Positions 8,965-16,513 of a DNA stretch of 64,000 bases are shown in pieces. Source of the DNA: an uncultured Saprospiraceae bacterium (GTDB lineage: Bacteria > Bacteroidota > Bacteroidia > Chitinophagales > Saprospiraceae); the NCBI GenBank assembly GCA_938015435.1, contig CALLPN010000014.1, positions 30,647 to 94,646 on the forward strand, in the 5' to 3' direction. The notes beneath the pieces are model-generated. The model saw only the letters and a list, made by a program, of their open reading frames with translations. It did not search any database and was not told the origin of the DNA. The position numbers and the translations under genes were made by a program. How positions within the stretch are numbered: the stretch's first letter is position 1; each line of letters starts with the position of its first letter.

Positions 8965-9381
8965 ATGGATCTCATACACAAAGCCATAGTGCGCTATAAG
9001 GATAAGTACAATATTACTATCCGCGAAGTGAAAAAGAGTGATGATAGTGTAATCATCGAAGTCTCTCAAGACAAAACTATAGACGGTATATATCTGACTG
9101 CAGATGGATTACGAGAAATAGCAAAATCTCTATTTACATCTGTTCATGATAATTTTCATGTCGGAGCAATACCGTATATACCCTTAGCGCATGATGTCGT
9201 AAATGATGCGTGGCTTAAAGCTCAATTAGCAAATCATTCTTATAAGATAAAGACGCTTTCCAAAGCATTAGGAATTAGTAAATCAATATTGGCTAATCAC
9301 CATTCGGGTCAAGATCGGATGACTAATGAGGAACGAGCGATGTATTATTATTACTTTAAGAGTTTGCCCAAAGTAAAGTAG
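8965..9381 (+). CDS. Small protein with C-terminal helix-turn-helix-like region
   Basis: A 138-residue soluble protein I do not recognise. The N-terminal 70 residues look like a mixed alpha/beta domain. Residues 85-130 read like a helix-turn-helix: KTLSKALGISKSILANH places 'alpha2-turn-alpha3' in the order seen in Cro/XRE-type folds, and many basic residues follow. A DNA-binding role is inference. It stands alone between the lipoprotein gene and queE, which is on the opposite strand. Confidence 0.65.
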   Translation: MDLIHKAIVRYKDKYNITIREVKKSDDSVIIEVSQDKTIDGIYLTADGLREIAKSLFTSVHDNFHVGAIPYIPLAHDVVNDAWLKAQLANHSYKIKTLSKALGISKSILANHHSGQDRMTNEERAMYYYYFKSLPKVK

Positions 9382-9496
9382 ATTTTGGAATGCTATTGTT
9401 GTTAGCTAACAGTTAGAGTACTTGTATGGAAATCAAGAAGACTGAGCAAAATTATTTTGATCATTACTATCTTAGCGCTATCAATAGTCAGTAAGC

Positions 9497-10126
9497 TTAA
9501 TCGATTCCAATAAACTTATGTGTCTGAAGACTTAATTTCCATTGAGGATATCTCATACAATACTCTACACATTTTTTGATATGTTCAGTCTGATGCTCAT
9601 CATCCAATGGCTGTAGATAATAATGTTCATAGTCTAAGTGAGCATATTGCATAGGATCATTCTCTGATTGAGGATAGACCAATTTGAGTTCATCTCCGAA
9701 TGTAATGATGATTTTAGAGTCTGCTTTAGGGCTAACACAGATCCAATCAATATTATTAGCTAGCTCTACAGTTCCATTGGTTTCTATAGCAATCTCGATA
9801 TTGGCATCGTGTAGATGATCTACTAGAGTTTGGTCCAATTGTAATCCTGGTTCACCGCCTGTACAAACGATGAATGGATGCATGCCCATATCTGAAGGCC
9901 ATAACTCATATATTACCGTTGTAAGCTTCTCTGCGGTGTACTTACCGCCGCGTTCGCCGTCTATGCCCCAAAAGTCCGTATCGCAAAATTTGCATATCGC
10001 TTTATGGCGATCTTCTTCTCGACCACTCCAAAGGTTACAGCCACTGAATCTCACAAAGACGGCAGGCCTACCTGTATGATATCCTTCTCCTTGAATGGTA
10101 TAATATATCTCTTTGACTTTGTACAT
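9497..10126 (-). CDS. queE: 7-carboxy-7-deazaguanine synthase (QueE)
   Basis: A radical SAM enzyme of queuosine/7-deazaguanine synthesis that converts 6-carboxytetrahydropterin to 7-carboxy-7-deazaguanine. It has the N-terminal signature YYTIQGEGYHTGRPAVFVRF, the QueE-type extended cluster motif C-x14-C-x2-C (SGCNLW ... ICKFCDTD) and the GGEPGLQ glycine-rich segment. The ATG at 10126 is preferred to one 20 codons upstream because it places MYKVKEIYYTIQGEG at the N-terminus as in the family. At 209 residues it has normal length. No other queuosine gene is present nearby. Confidence 0.93.
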   Translation of the reverse strand: MYKVKEIYYTIQGEGYHTGRPAVFVRFSGCNLWSGREEDRHKAICKFCDTDFWGIDGERGGKYTAEKLTTVIYELWPSDMGMHPFIVCTGGEPGLQLDQTLVDHLHDANIEIAIETNGTVELANNIDWICVSPKADSKIIITFGDELKLVYPQSENDPMQYAHLDYEHYYLQPLDDEHQTEHIKKCVEYCMRYPQWKLSLQTHKFIGID

Positions 10127-10277
10127 ACGATAGTTGTAGATTTTCAGTAGCGAAGATAATCCAAAGAATGATTTAATCAGCGTCATAGGTAATGTGCTTT
10201 GGAGGATTCGCGATATCAGACGTAATGAAGTTTTTCATGATTAGTTTGTTAAAACGAACAAATATCAGTTGAAGTAT

Positions 10278-10298
10278 TTAGTGTAAAATTGACACTAA
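10278..10298. promoter_or_regulatory. Inverted repeat upstream of the GntR regulator
   Basis: TTAGTGT and ACACTAA form perfect 7-bp arms around a 7-base spacer, with no T-tract. It lies about 50 bases before the putative -7 box of the regulator gene and could be an operator or part of the divergent queE control region. A second weaker inverted repeat, TTTGTT/AACAAA, lies at 10245-10262. Confidence 0.4.
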
Positions 10299-10344
10299 GG
10301 ATGGTTTTAATCTTTCAATAAAAACATTAAAAATATGTTGTCTA

Positions 10345-10352
10345 TAAGTTTG
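10345..10352 (+). promoter_or_regulatory. -7 promoter box of the GntR gene
   Basis: TAAGTTTG matches TAnnTTTG exactly. Transcription would begin near 10359, which places the TTG (10355) and GTG (10358) start codons outside or at the edge of the transcript and favours ATG at 10418. No good -33 element was seen. Confidence 0.45.
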
Positions 10353-10376
10353 ACTTGGTGAAATATTTTGATAGAT

Positions 10377-10406
10377 TTGGTCAACCAATAATTGGTCAAC
10401 CAATAA
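10377..10406 (+). promoter_or_regulatory. Tandem 15-nt near-palindrome, likely operator of the GntR regulator
   Basis: Two identical copies of TTGGTCAACCAATAA stand head to tail. The core TTGGT-CA-ACCAA is a near-perfect dyad similar to the 'TGG...CCA' operators of FadR-subfamily proteins. They lie directly after the predicted transcription start, an ideal place for autorepression. The sequence AACCAATAATT found at the joint recurs at 11158-11168, upstream of susC. Operator function is inference. Confidence 0.5.
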
Positions 10407-10417
10407 TAACTTCAGAG

Positions 10418-11116
10418 ATGCTAGAACGCTTTAGTGAAATAAAGATAGAAACTCCGGTAGACAAAATCATCCGTCAAATAAGAACTTTGATTACAACGGG
10501 AGAACTAAGCCCTGGTGATAAGCTACCGCCAGAAAGAAAATTATCGGAAAAATTTGGAGTTGGAAGATCAGTGGTCAGAGATGCCATCAGGAAATTAGAA
10601 TTCTATGGTATAGTAAGAACTCAACCTCAATCAGGTACTGTAATCGAAGGGATGGGGATCGTGGCTTTGGAAGGACTAATTACGGATGTACTCAACATCG
10701 AAGAAACAGATTTCAATTCATTAGTAGAAACAAGATTATTACTCGAGATAGAATCTGCAGGTAAGGCTGCGGAAAGAAGAACTATTGATGATATCGTGGT
10801 ACTTCAGGTGGCCTTAAGTGCATACGAAAGTAAAGTCAGTAAAGGAGTCTCTGCCGTAGAAGAAGATTTATTATTCCATATTAAGATAGCTGAGGCTAGT
10901 GGCAATGCTGTACTCAAATCACTGATGCTTATTATCACTCCAGATATCGTGAAGAGCTTCACACAGCTCAATGTTTGTAAAACAGATAGAATTCAAGAAA
11001 CCTTAGAAGAACATAGAGAGATATTGGATAAAATCATAGCTCAAGATGTCAAAGGTGCACAAGACGCAATGAGGAATCACTTGAAGGATATTATGTCTTT
11101 CGCGTTGAATAAATAA
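10418..11116 (+). CDS. FadR-subfamily GntR transcriptional regulator of the alginate locus
   Basis: The 232-residue protein has an N-terminal winged helix with the GntR signature GDKLPPERKLSEKFGVGRS and a C-terminal all-helical FCD ligand-binding domain (TRLLLEIESAGKAAERR ... HREILDKI). The ORF can be extended 21 codons upstream to TTG at 10355, but the promoter box and 15-nt repeats argue that those codons are leader. Its place just before susC/susD and the alginate genes matches the FadR-type repressor AusR known to control alginate utilisation in marine Flavobacteriia, so repression relieved by an alginate breakdown product is likely; the effector is not visible. Confidence 0.88.
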   Translation: MLERFSEIKIETPVDKIIRQIRTLITTGELSPGDKLPPERKLSEKFGVGRSVVRDAIRKLEFYGIVRTQPQSGTVIEGMGIVALEGLITDVLNIEETDFNSLVETRLLLEIESAGKAAERRTIDDIVVLQVALSAYESKVSKGVSAVEEDLLFHIKIAEASGNAVLKSLMLIITPDIVKSFTQLNVCKTDRIQETLEEHREILDKIIAQDVKGAQDAMRNHLKDIMSFALNK

Positions 11117-11455
11117 AAGAAAAAAGAATATTTTAAATTATACTTAATCAACTACTTAACCAATAATTTACAATGAATCCAAATCGCAACACGAGTTAAT
11201 TTCTAAACTCTACTTGAAAAATCTTTTTTATATAAAAAATCATAAAAAGATTACTCAAGTATAATAAAAATGGATTGATGATTTCTCACCAATCCAAAAT
11301 TCTTCAAATTCACTAATCTTCATATGCTAAGTATTGCTACTTAGCGTAACAGGTATCGTATGCTCTAACATCGACCTTGGAAGCTATTGTTTTTGAAAAA
11401 AATATCACAGGATAACATTCCTGTGCTTTCGTTAATCAAATTTAACCAATTTCTA
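11117..11455. promoter_or_regulatory. 339-base susC leader/control region
   Basis: No gene is present. The region holds AACCAATAATT (11158-11168), shared with the regulator's own leader; an inverted repeat TGGATTG/CAATCCA (11271-11296); and a perfect hairpin GCTAAGTA-ttgc-TACTTAGC (11326-11345) 110 bases before the susC ATG. No exact TAnnTTTG box was found, so the promoter is not located. The layout suggests a long untranslated leader with RNA structure or operator dyads. Confidence 0.5.
11326..11345. promoter_or_regulatory. Perfect 8-bp hairpin in the susC leader
   Basis: GCTAAGTA and TACTTAGC pair exactly around a 4-base loop (ttgc). No T-run follows, so it is not an intrinsic terminator. 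It may be an operator dyad or a stable mRNA stem in the susC 5' leader. Confidence 0.5.
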
Positions 11456-14400
11456 ATGAGAATTATTTTTTTAAACCACAAAAAACACCTTTTAAATTGT
11501 CTTTCGGTATTATTCCTTATGACATTTGCATGCTTATCAGGTGTTACGGCGGCTAGTTATGATATCAGCGCCATTATTACAGAAGATGTCAAACCTATAA
11601 CGGGTAAGATTGTCGATCAAAACGGAGAAGCACTTATCGGCGTGAATATTACAAAAGCAGGAACTACCTTAGGTACTATTACAGACATAGATGGATCCTT
11701 TACAATGAACGTAGAGGAAGGAGATCAGCTTATAGTAAGTTATCTTGGATATAAAGAGCAAGTGATCACTGTAGGTGCTGATAGCAATTACAATTTGGTA
11801 ATGTATCAAGATTCAGAATTGATAGATGAAATTGTAGTAGTCGGATATGGATCTCAAAAAAAGAGTGACATTACTGGTGCTGTTTCTACTGTAAAAGGAG
11901 AGGACATTAATGCATTTCCTGTATTAAATGCAGCTCAAGGGCTTCAAGGACGTGCAGCTGGTGTAGTAGTTCAATCAAATAACGGTGGTGAGCCAGGAGC
12001 TCCTATCGATATCAAAATTAGAGGAAATACCTCTATAAGTGCTAATAGCTCACCACTTATCGTGGTAGATGGCTTTGTAGGAGGAAGTATGCCTCAAGCT
12101 GGGGATATAGCATCTATGGAAGTGTTAAAGGATGCATCAGCAACAGCAATCTATGGGTCTAGAGGTTCAAATGGAGTAGTTTTAGTAACAACTAAAAAAG
12201 GTAAAAGCGGAAAATTGGCTGTTGAATTCAATTCTACTTTCTCTGCTCAGAATACAGCGAATAAGCTTGATCTGTTAGATGCTAATGAATTTGCGAATTA
12301 TCAAAATGAAATAAGAGCGAATAATGGCAACACTAATCCTTATCCACAAGGGGATGCGAATACAGATTGGCAAGACGAAATTTATAGAGATGGTTATACA
12401 GCGAATCATCAACTTTCTGTATCTGGAGGTTCGGATAAAGTAAATTATTATGCCTCTGGGAATTACTTTTTTCAGGAAGGAATTGTAGTAAATTCTAATT
12501 TCGAAAAAGTAACCTTCTTAACTAATATAGACGCACAAGTTACAGATAGATTAAAATTAGGCGTAAACCTGTTTGGGACAAAAGGTTCTAAAGATGGAGT
12601 TACAACTCAATCAGATGGTTCGGTAACAGTAGGTGGTGATGATGTGATTTCGTTAGCGATGAGGTTTGCGCCAGATAAAGCAATCCGAGATGAAAATGGA
12701 AACTTTACAACCAATGACGCTATTGGAGATGAAGTGGATAACCCATTTGCAGTAGCTACCGAAAGAGTAGATGAAACATCTTCAAATAATCTTAGGTCAA
12801 ACGTTTACGCGAGTTATGATATCCTAGATAATCTAACCTTTAAAACTACATTTGGTATTAGTACTAGAAATGAAACTAGGGGTGTTTACCAGCCTTCAAC
12901 ATTGCAAGTTACAGCTGGTGGAGTAGGAGGTAGAGCTAGAGTTACTAACGCTAATAGAACTACTGTATTGAGCGAAAATTACTTGACTTATACAAAAGCA
13001 ATAGGAAGTGGTAATTTAACTTTATTAGGTGGACATTCATACCAAAAGAATGATACAAAAGCATTTGCTGCAGCAGGTACAGGTTTCCTTTCAGATGCAT
13101 TTTCTTATCACGCATTAGGAACAGCGACAGGCTTGTTACAACCAGCATCGTCTCTATCACAAGTAGAAATTGTATCTCAATTTGGTAGATTGAATTATGA
13201 CTTTGATAATAAATATCTATTTACGGCTACAGTAAGAAGAGATGGAGCATCTAATTTTGCTGCGAATGAAAAATATGCGGTATTCCCTTCAATGGCATTA
13301 GGTTGGAAAATTTCTAATGAAGACTTTTTGAAAGGAAGTGAAACTGTATCTAACTTAAAATTAAGATTGAGTTATGGTGCTACGGGTAATCCATCTATCA
13401 GTCCATATCAATCATTAGCGAGATTTGCTAGTCTCTATGCTTCTAGCAATGGACAGACAGTATTTGCTATTACTCCGGATCAGCCTGCTAACCCAGATCT
13501 TAAGTGGGAAACTTCTTACCAAACTAACTTTGGTGTAGATCTTGGTTTGTACGAAAACAGAGTGAGTGTATCATTAGATTACTATAATATCAATACAAGA
13601 GATTTGATATTAGGAAACAATGGAATTCCTGAATATTTCGGATTTCAGAATGATGAAATTTTAACAAATCTTGGAGAGATCAATAATAGCGGATTTGAAG
13701 TTTCTCTCAATTCAAGAAATATGGTTAAAGGTGATTTTAGATGGAGTACAGATTTTAATTTCTCTAAGAATAAAAATGAAGTAGTAGCATTGATCAACGA
13801 TGCTGACTTATTTGGTAATGCTGCACCAAGTTACTTCAGTCATGATAGAAGTTATATATTAAGAGAAGGTGAAGAAGTTGGTCTCTTCTGGGGATACGAA
13901 TATGCTGGTGTATATCAAGGTGGAGATTTGCCAGGAGGTGCACAAACTCTAGAAGGAGGAGTCGCAGGTGATCCGTTGTTTACAGATGTAAATGGAGATG
14001 GTGAAATTACTGAAGACGATAGAACAATCATCGGAAATCCTAATCCTGATTTTACTTATGGAATTAACAATACTTTTTCTTTTAAAAGTTTTGATGTAGG
14101 TATCTTTTTTCAAGGTTCACAGGGAGGAGAAATATTTAACATGACCAATGTTCAGTTAAATAATGGAGATGCGAACACTACTAGAGATTATTATAATAAT
14201 GCATGGTCAACTACTAATACAAGTGGAAGTGAACCTAGAGTTGGTAATAATAGTAATAGAGAAATCTCTTCTCGTTTTGTAGAAGACGGAAGCTATCTAA
14301 GACTAAAGAATATTGCAATAGGGTATAACCTACCTTCTAATCTTACAGATAAGATCAATGTAGGTAATGTAAGAGTTTCTCTAAGCGCTCAAAACTTAAT

Positions 14401-14554
14401 GACGCTTACTGGTTACTCTGGTTTAGATCCTGAAGTGAACTACTTTGGAGCTGGTGGAGATAACAACACTTCGAGCAATACAGTTCAAGGTTTTGACTTT
14501 GGTAATTATCCAACTGTGAAATCATATAGCTTTAGTCTTAATGTGAAATTTTAA
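11456..14554 (+). CDS. susC: SusC-like TonB-dependent receptor for alginate oligosaccharides
   Basis: A 1032-residue outer-membrane receptor: signal peptide ending near residue 33, a CarboxypepD_reg-like beta-sandwich (ITGKIVDQNGEALIGVNI), the SusC linker DEIVVVGYGSQKKSDITG, a plug domain (GLQGRAAGVVV ... IKIRGNTSI ... SPLIVVDG) and a large beta-barrel to the C-terminal KSYSFSLNVKF. With SusD it forms the pedal-bin importer for glycans. The ATG at 11456 is preferred to TTG at 11387, as it starts the basic head of the signal peptide. The substrate is inferred from the downstream alginate enzymes. Length is typical for the family. Confidence 0.95.
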   Translation: MRIIFLNHKKHLLNCLSVLFLMTFACLSGVTAASYDISAIITEDVKPITGKIVDQNGEALIGVNITKAGTTLGTITDIDGSFTMNVEEGDQLIVSYLGYKEQVITVGADSNYNLVMYQDSELIDEIVVVGYGSQKKSDITGAVSTVKGEDINAFPVLNAAQGLQGRAAGVVVQSNNGGEPGAPIDIKIRGNTSISANSSPLIVVDGFVGGSMPQAGDIASMEVLKDASATAIYGSRGSNGVVLVTTKKGKSGKLAVEFNSTFSAQNTANKLDLLDANEFANYQNEIRANNGNTNPYPQGDANTDWQDEIYRDGYTANHQLSVSGGSDKVNYYASGNYFFQEGIVVNSNFEKVTFLTNIDAQVTDRLKLGVNLFGTKGSKDGVTTQSDGSVTVGGDDVISLAMRFAPDKAIRDENGNFTTNDAIGDEVDNPFAVATERVDETSSNNLRSNVYASYDILDNLTFKTTFGISTRNETRGVYQPSTLQVTAGGVGGRARVTNANRTTVLSENYLTYTKAIGSGNLTLLGGHSYQKNDTKAFAAAGTGFLSDAFSYHALGTATGLLQPASSLSQVEIVSQFGRLNYDFDNKYLFTATVRRDGASNFAANEKYAVFPSMALGWKISNEDFLKGSETVSNLKLRLSYGATGNPSISPYQSLARFASLYASSNGQTVFAITPDQPANPDLKWETSYQTNFGVDLGLYENRVSVSLDYYNINTRDLILGNNGIPEYFGFQNDEILTNLGEINNSGFEVSLNSRNMVKGDFRWSTDFNFSKNKNEVVALINDADLFGNAAPSYFSHDRSYILREGEEVGLFWGYEYAGVYQGGDLPGGAQTLEGGVAGDPLFTDVNGDGEITEDDRTIIGNPNPDFTYGINNTFSFKSFDVGIFFQGSQGGEIFNMTNVQLNNGDANTTRDYYNNAWSTTNTSGSEPRVGNNSNREISSRFVEDGSYLRLKNIAIGYNLPSNLTDKINVGNVRVSLSAQNLMTLTGYSGLDPEVNYFGAGGDNNTSSNTVQGFDFGNYPTVKSYSFSLNVKF

Positions 14555-14598
14555 TAGTAAACCAGAAAATGAAATTTTTTAATTTTAAAATATAAATT

Positions 14599-16131
14599 AT
14601 GAAAACATATAAATATATATTCTTGCTTTTGGTTGGTTTTGCCATAGTTGGATGTTCAGATTTGGAAGAGAAGCCTGTAGGATTATTAGCTCCAGATGGT
14701 TTCTTTCAATCTACTAGTGATATACAAACGGCAGTAGATGGTTCACTGACTCATGCGATTAACGAAAAGTTTTGGGGGAGAAAACTTTCTATTGCCTTAA
14801 TGTTGCGTTCTGATATGGTCAATCTTCAATCTACTCAAACAAGAAGAGTAGAGATGAATGATATGACTACACTATCTAGTAATGGAATGCTTACCGAATT
14901 TTGGTTAAAAACCTATCAGGGAATTGCAGCCGCTAATTTGGCGATTGCTGGATCTGCCGATGTAGCCGTGTCTGACGAACTTAAGAATCCAGTCACTGCA
15001 CAAGCTTACTTTGCAAGAGCGTTTTATTATTTTCATTTAGTAAGACAATTCGGAGCGGTCCCTTATCTAGATGCTCCAGTGACAGATGCGGAAGTGGCAG
15101 GATCTATCGCAAGGACTTCAGTTGAAGAAGTTTACTCAAATATTCTTAGTGATTTGGAATACGCTAAACAATGGCTGCCAAATACTCAAGCGTCAAGAGC
15201 AATGCCTTCTAGAGCAGCCGCTAGTTCATATATAGCTTTGGTACATTTAACGATGGGTAACTACCAAAACGCTTATGACGAAGCGAAAGAAGTGATTGAT
15301 AACAAAGGACTTTACAACTTAGATTTAGATCCTAATTTCCAAAATTTATTTAATGCTGAAGTAATAGATGGTTCTATAGAACCAATATTCGCATTGGACT
15401 ATAATAATTTTGAAGCGCCTAATAATGGTTATGATCAAATAGCACCAATGACAGGTATCAGAGGAGATGATAGAAACGAAGGCGGCGGTTGGTCTGTTGC
15501 TGTGCCTACCTTAGCCGTATATGATACATGGCCTGTTGGAGATTATAGAAGAGCTGTAAGTATGGAAGAAGAAGCATCAATTGGCGGAGCTGTGGTAGAT
15601 TACACACAGTTTGATATCAGTGGACACGAACACGCTGCTAATCAACCGTACATAGCAAAGTACTCACGTTACCCTGGAGCATTTGCTCGTGGTAGTGGTA
15701 GAGCTACAAGCCATAACTATTCAATGATGCGTTACGCAGAAGTACTCTTAATAGCAGCCGAAGCAGCTGTAGAGATAGGTAATAATGCTGCGGCAACTAC
15801 TTATATAAATGAAGTAAGGGCTAGAGCAAGAATGGGGGGTGAAACTAAAACTGGAGCAGGTGTTGCAGTAACGGTACCAGCTAGTGATGTTCCTGCTGAT
15901 ATTACGGGAACAGTAACTGTAAATGATGTACTTGAAGAGAGAAGATTGGAGTTGGCCTTTGAATGTAAAAGATGGTATGACATTGCGAGAAGGAAAATTG
16001 GAGATACTGTTTTTAGTGCTTCTGGACTTGAAGGTGCTAAGCCAAATTTTGATTCAAATGATTATCTATTACCATTGCCTGGAGATGAGCTAGAAAGAAA
16101 TTCTAATTTAACTCAGAATCCTGGATATTAA
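14599..16131 (+). CDS. susD: SusD-like surface lipoprotein
   Basis: A 510-residue lipoprotein with signal ending in lipobox VGCSD at residues 18-20, followed by the RagB/SusD fold: TPR-like helices (AYFARAFYYFHLVRQFGAVPYL is the conserved SusD segment) and the C-terminal part beginning MRYAEVLLIAAEAAVE, ending ERNSNLTQNPGY. SusD proteins bind glycan at the cell surface and close over the SusC barrel. It follows susC by 44 bases and is followed by a strong terminator. No separate surface glycan-binding (SusE/F-like) gene is present, so susD is the only binding protein in the locus. Confidence 0.95.
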   Translation: MKTYKYIFLLLVGFAIVGCSDLEEKPVGLLAPDGFFQSTSDIQTAVDGSLTHAINEKFWGRKLSIALMLRSDMVNLQSTQTRRVEMNDMTTLSSNGMLTEFWLKTYQGIAAANLAIAGSADVAVSDELKNPVTAQAYFARAFYYFHLVRQFGAVPYLDAPVTDAEVAGSIARTSVEEVYSNILSDLEYAKQWLPNTQASRAMPSRAAASSYIALVHLTMGNYQNAYDEAKEVIDNKGLYNLDLDPNFQNLFNAEVIDGSIEPIFALDYNNFEAPNNGYDQIAPMTGIRGDDRNEGGGWSVAVPTLAVYDTWPVGDYRRAVSMEEEASIGGAVVDYTQFDISGHEHAANQPYIAKYSRYPGAFARGSGRATSHNYSMMRYAEVLLIAAEAAVEIGNNAAATTYINEVRARARMGGETKTGAGVAVTVPASDVPADITGTVTVNDVLEERRLELAFECKRWYDIARRKIGDTVFSASGLEGAKPNFDSNDYLLPLPGDELERNSNLTQNPGY

Positions 16132-16164
16132 TTTTAATCGAAATAAAAATTTTTAACAACAATA

Positions 16165-16221
16165 CCAATATGAGATTCTCATTCGTCTATGATTGATTTG
16201 ATTCTCATATTGGGTTTTGTT
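16165..16221 (+). terminator. Intrinsic terminator after susD
   Basis: CCAATATGAGA (16165-16175) pairs exactly with TCTCATATTGG (16203-16213) across a 27-base loop and is followed by GTTTTGTT. It would separate the susCD transcript from the enzyme genes or lower read-through. Confidence 0.7.
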
Positions 16222-16513
16222 ATGACTTTTTTCGGTGATTTATTTAGTATTATTATTGTTTTTCAAAAGTAAAATATCAGTAATACGTTTTTAATTTTTT
16301 TGGATTTATCTTGGCAATTTGCAGAGAATTAATTTTTCATCTCCTTGTATTTTACATCAATTGATTGAGTATGGTAGATTAATTAGAAAAGATAAACTGA
16401 ACAATTTATAGTCTTTAATAAAATTTAAATAGTTTTTCATACGCTAGTGCTTCAGAGATCAATATATGGTCTCTGAGCATTATTTTTTTTTAAAAAGGAT
16501 CAAAGACCAATCT
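16222..16513. other. 292-base spacer before the alginate lyase genes
   Basis: AT-rich, no gene. It ends in the terminator-like hairpin at 16449-16491. A promoter for the enzyme operon is expected here, but I saw no exact TAnnTTTG match. Confidence 0.5.
16449..16491 (+). terminator. Terminator-like hairpin immediately before the PL6 gene
   Basis: GCTTCAGAGA (16449-16458) pairs with TCTCTGAGC (16470-16478), with one bulged T and an 11-base loop; a run of nine T follows (16483-16491). This has the shape of a rho-independent terminator but stands only 23 bases before the preferred PL6 start codon, as expected for an attenuator or a second barrier to read-through from susCD. The ATG of the longest ORF (16466) falls inside its loop. 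Confidence 0.6.

Noticed and set aside
9400..9411. Palindrome TGTTAGCTAACA after the HTH-like gene
   Set aside because: It is short, without a T-run and without a clear target gene; probably chance.
11387..11455. Longer susC start (TTG)
   Set aside because: It adds 23 residues before a clear signal peptide that begins at ATG 11456.
16466..16513. ATG start of the PL6 gene
   Set aside because: The ATG lies in the loop of a terminator-like hairpin; the GTG at 16514 gives a standard lipoprotein signal. Not excluded with certainty.
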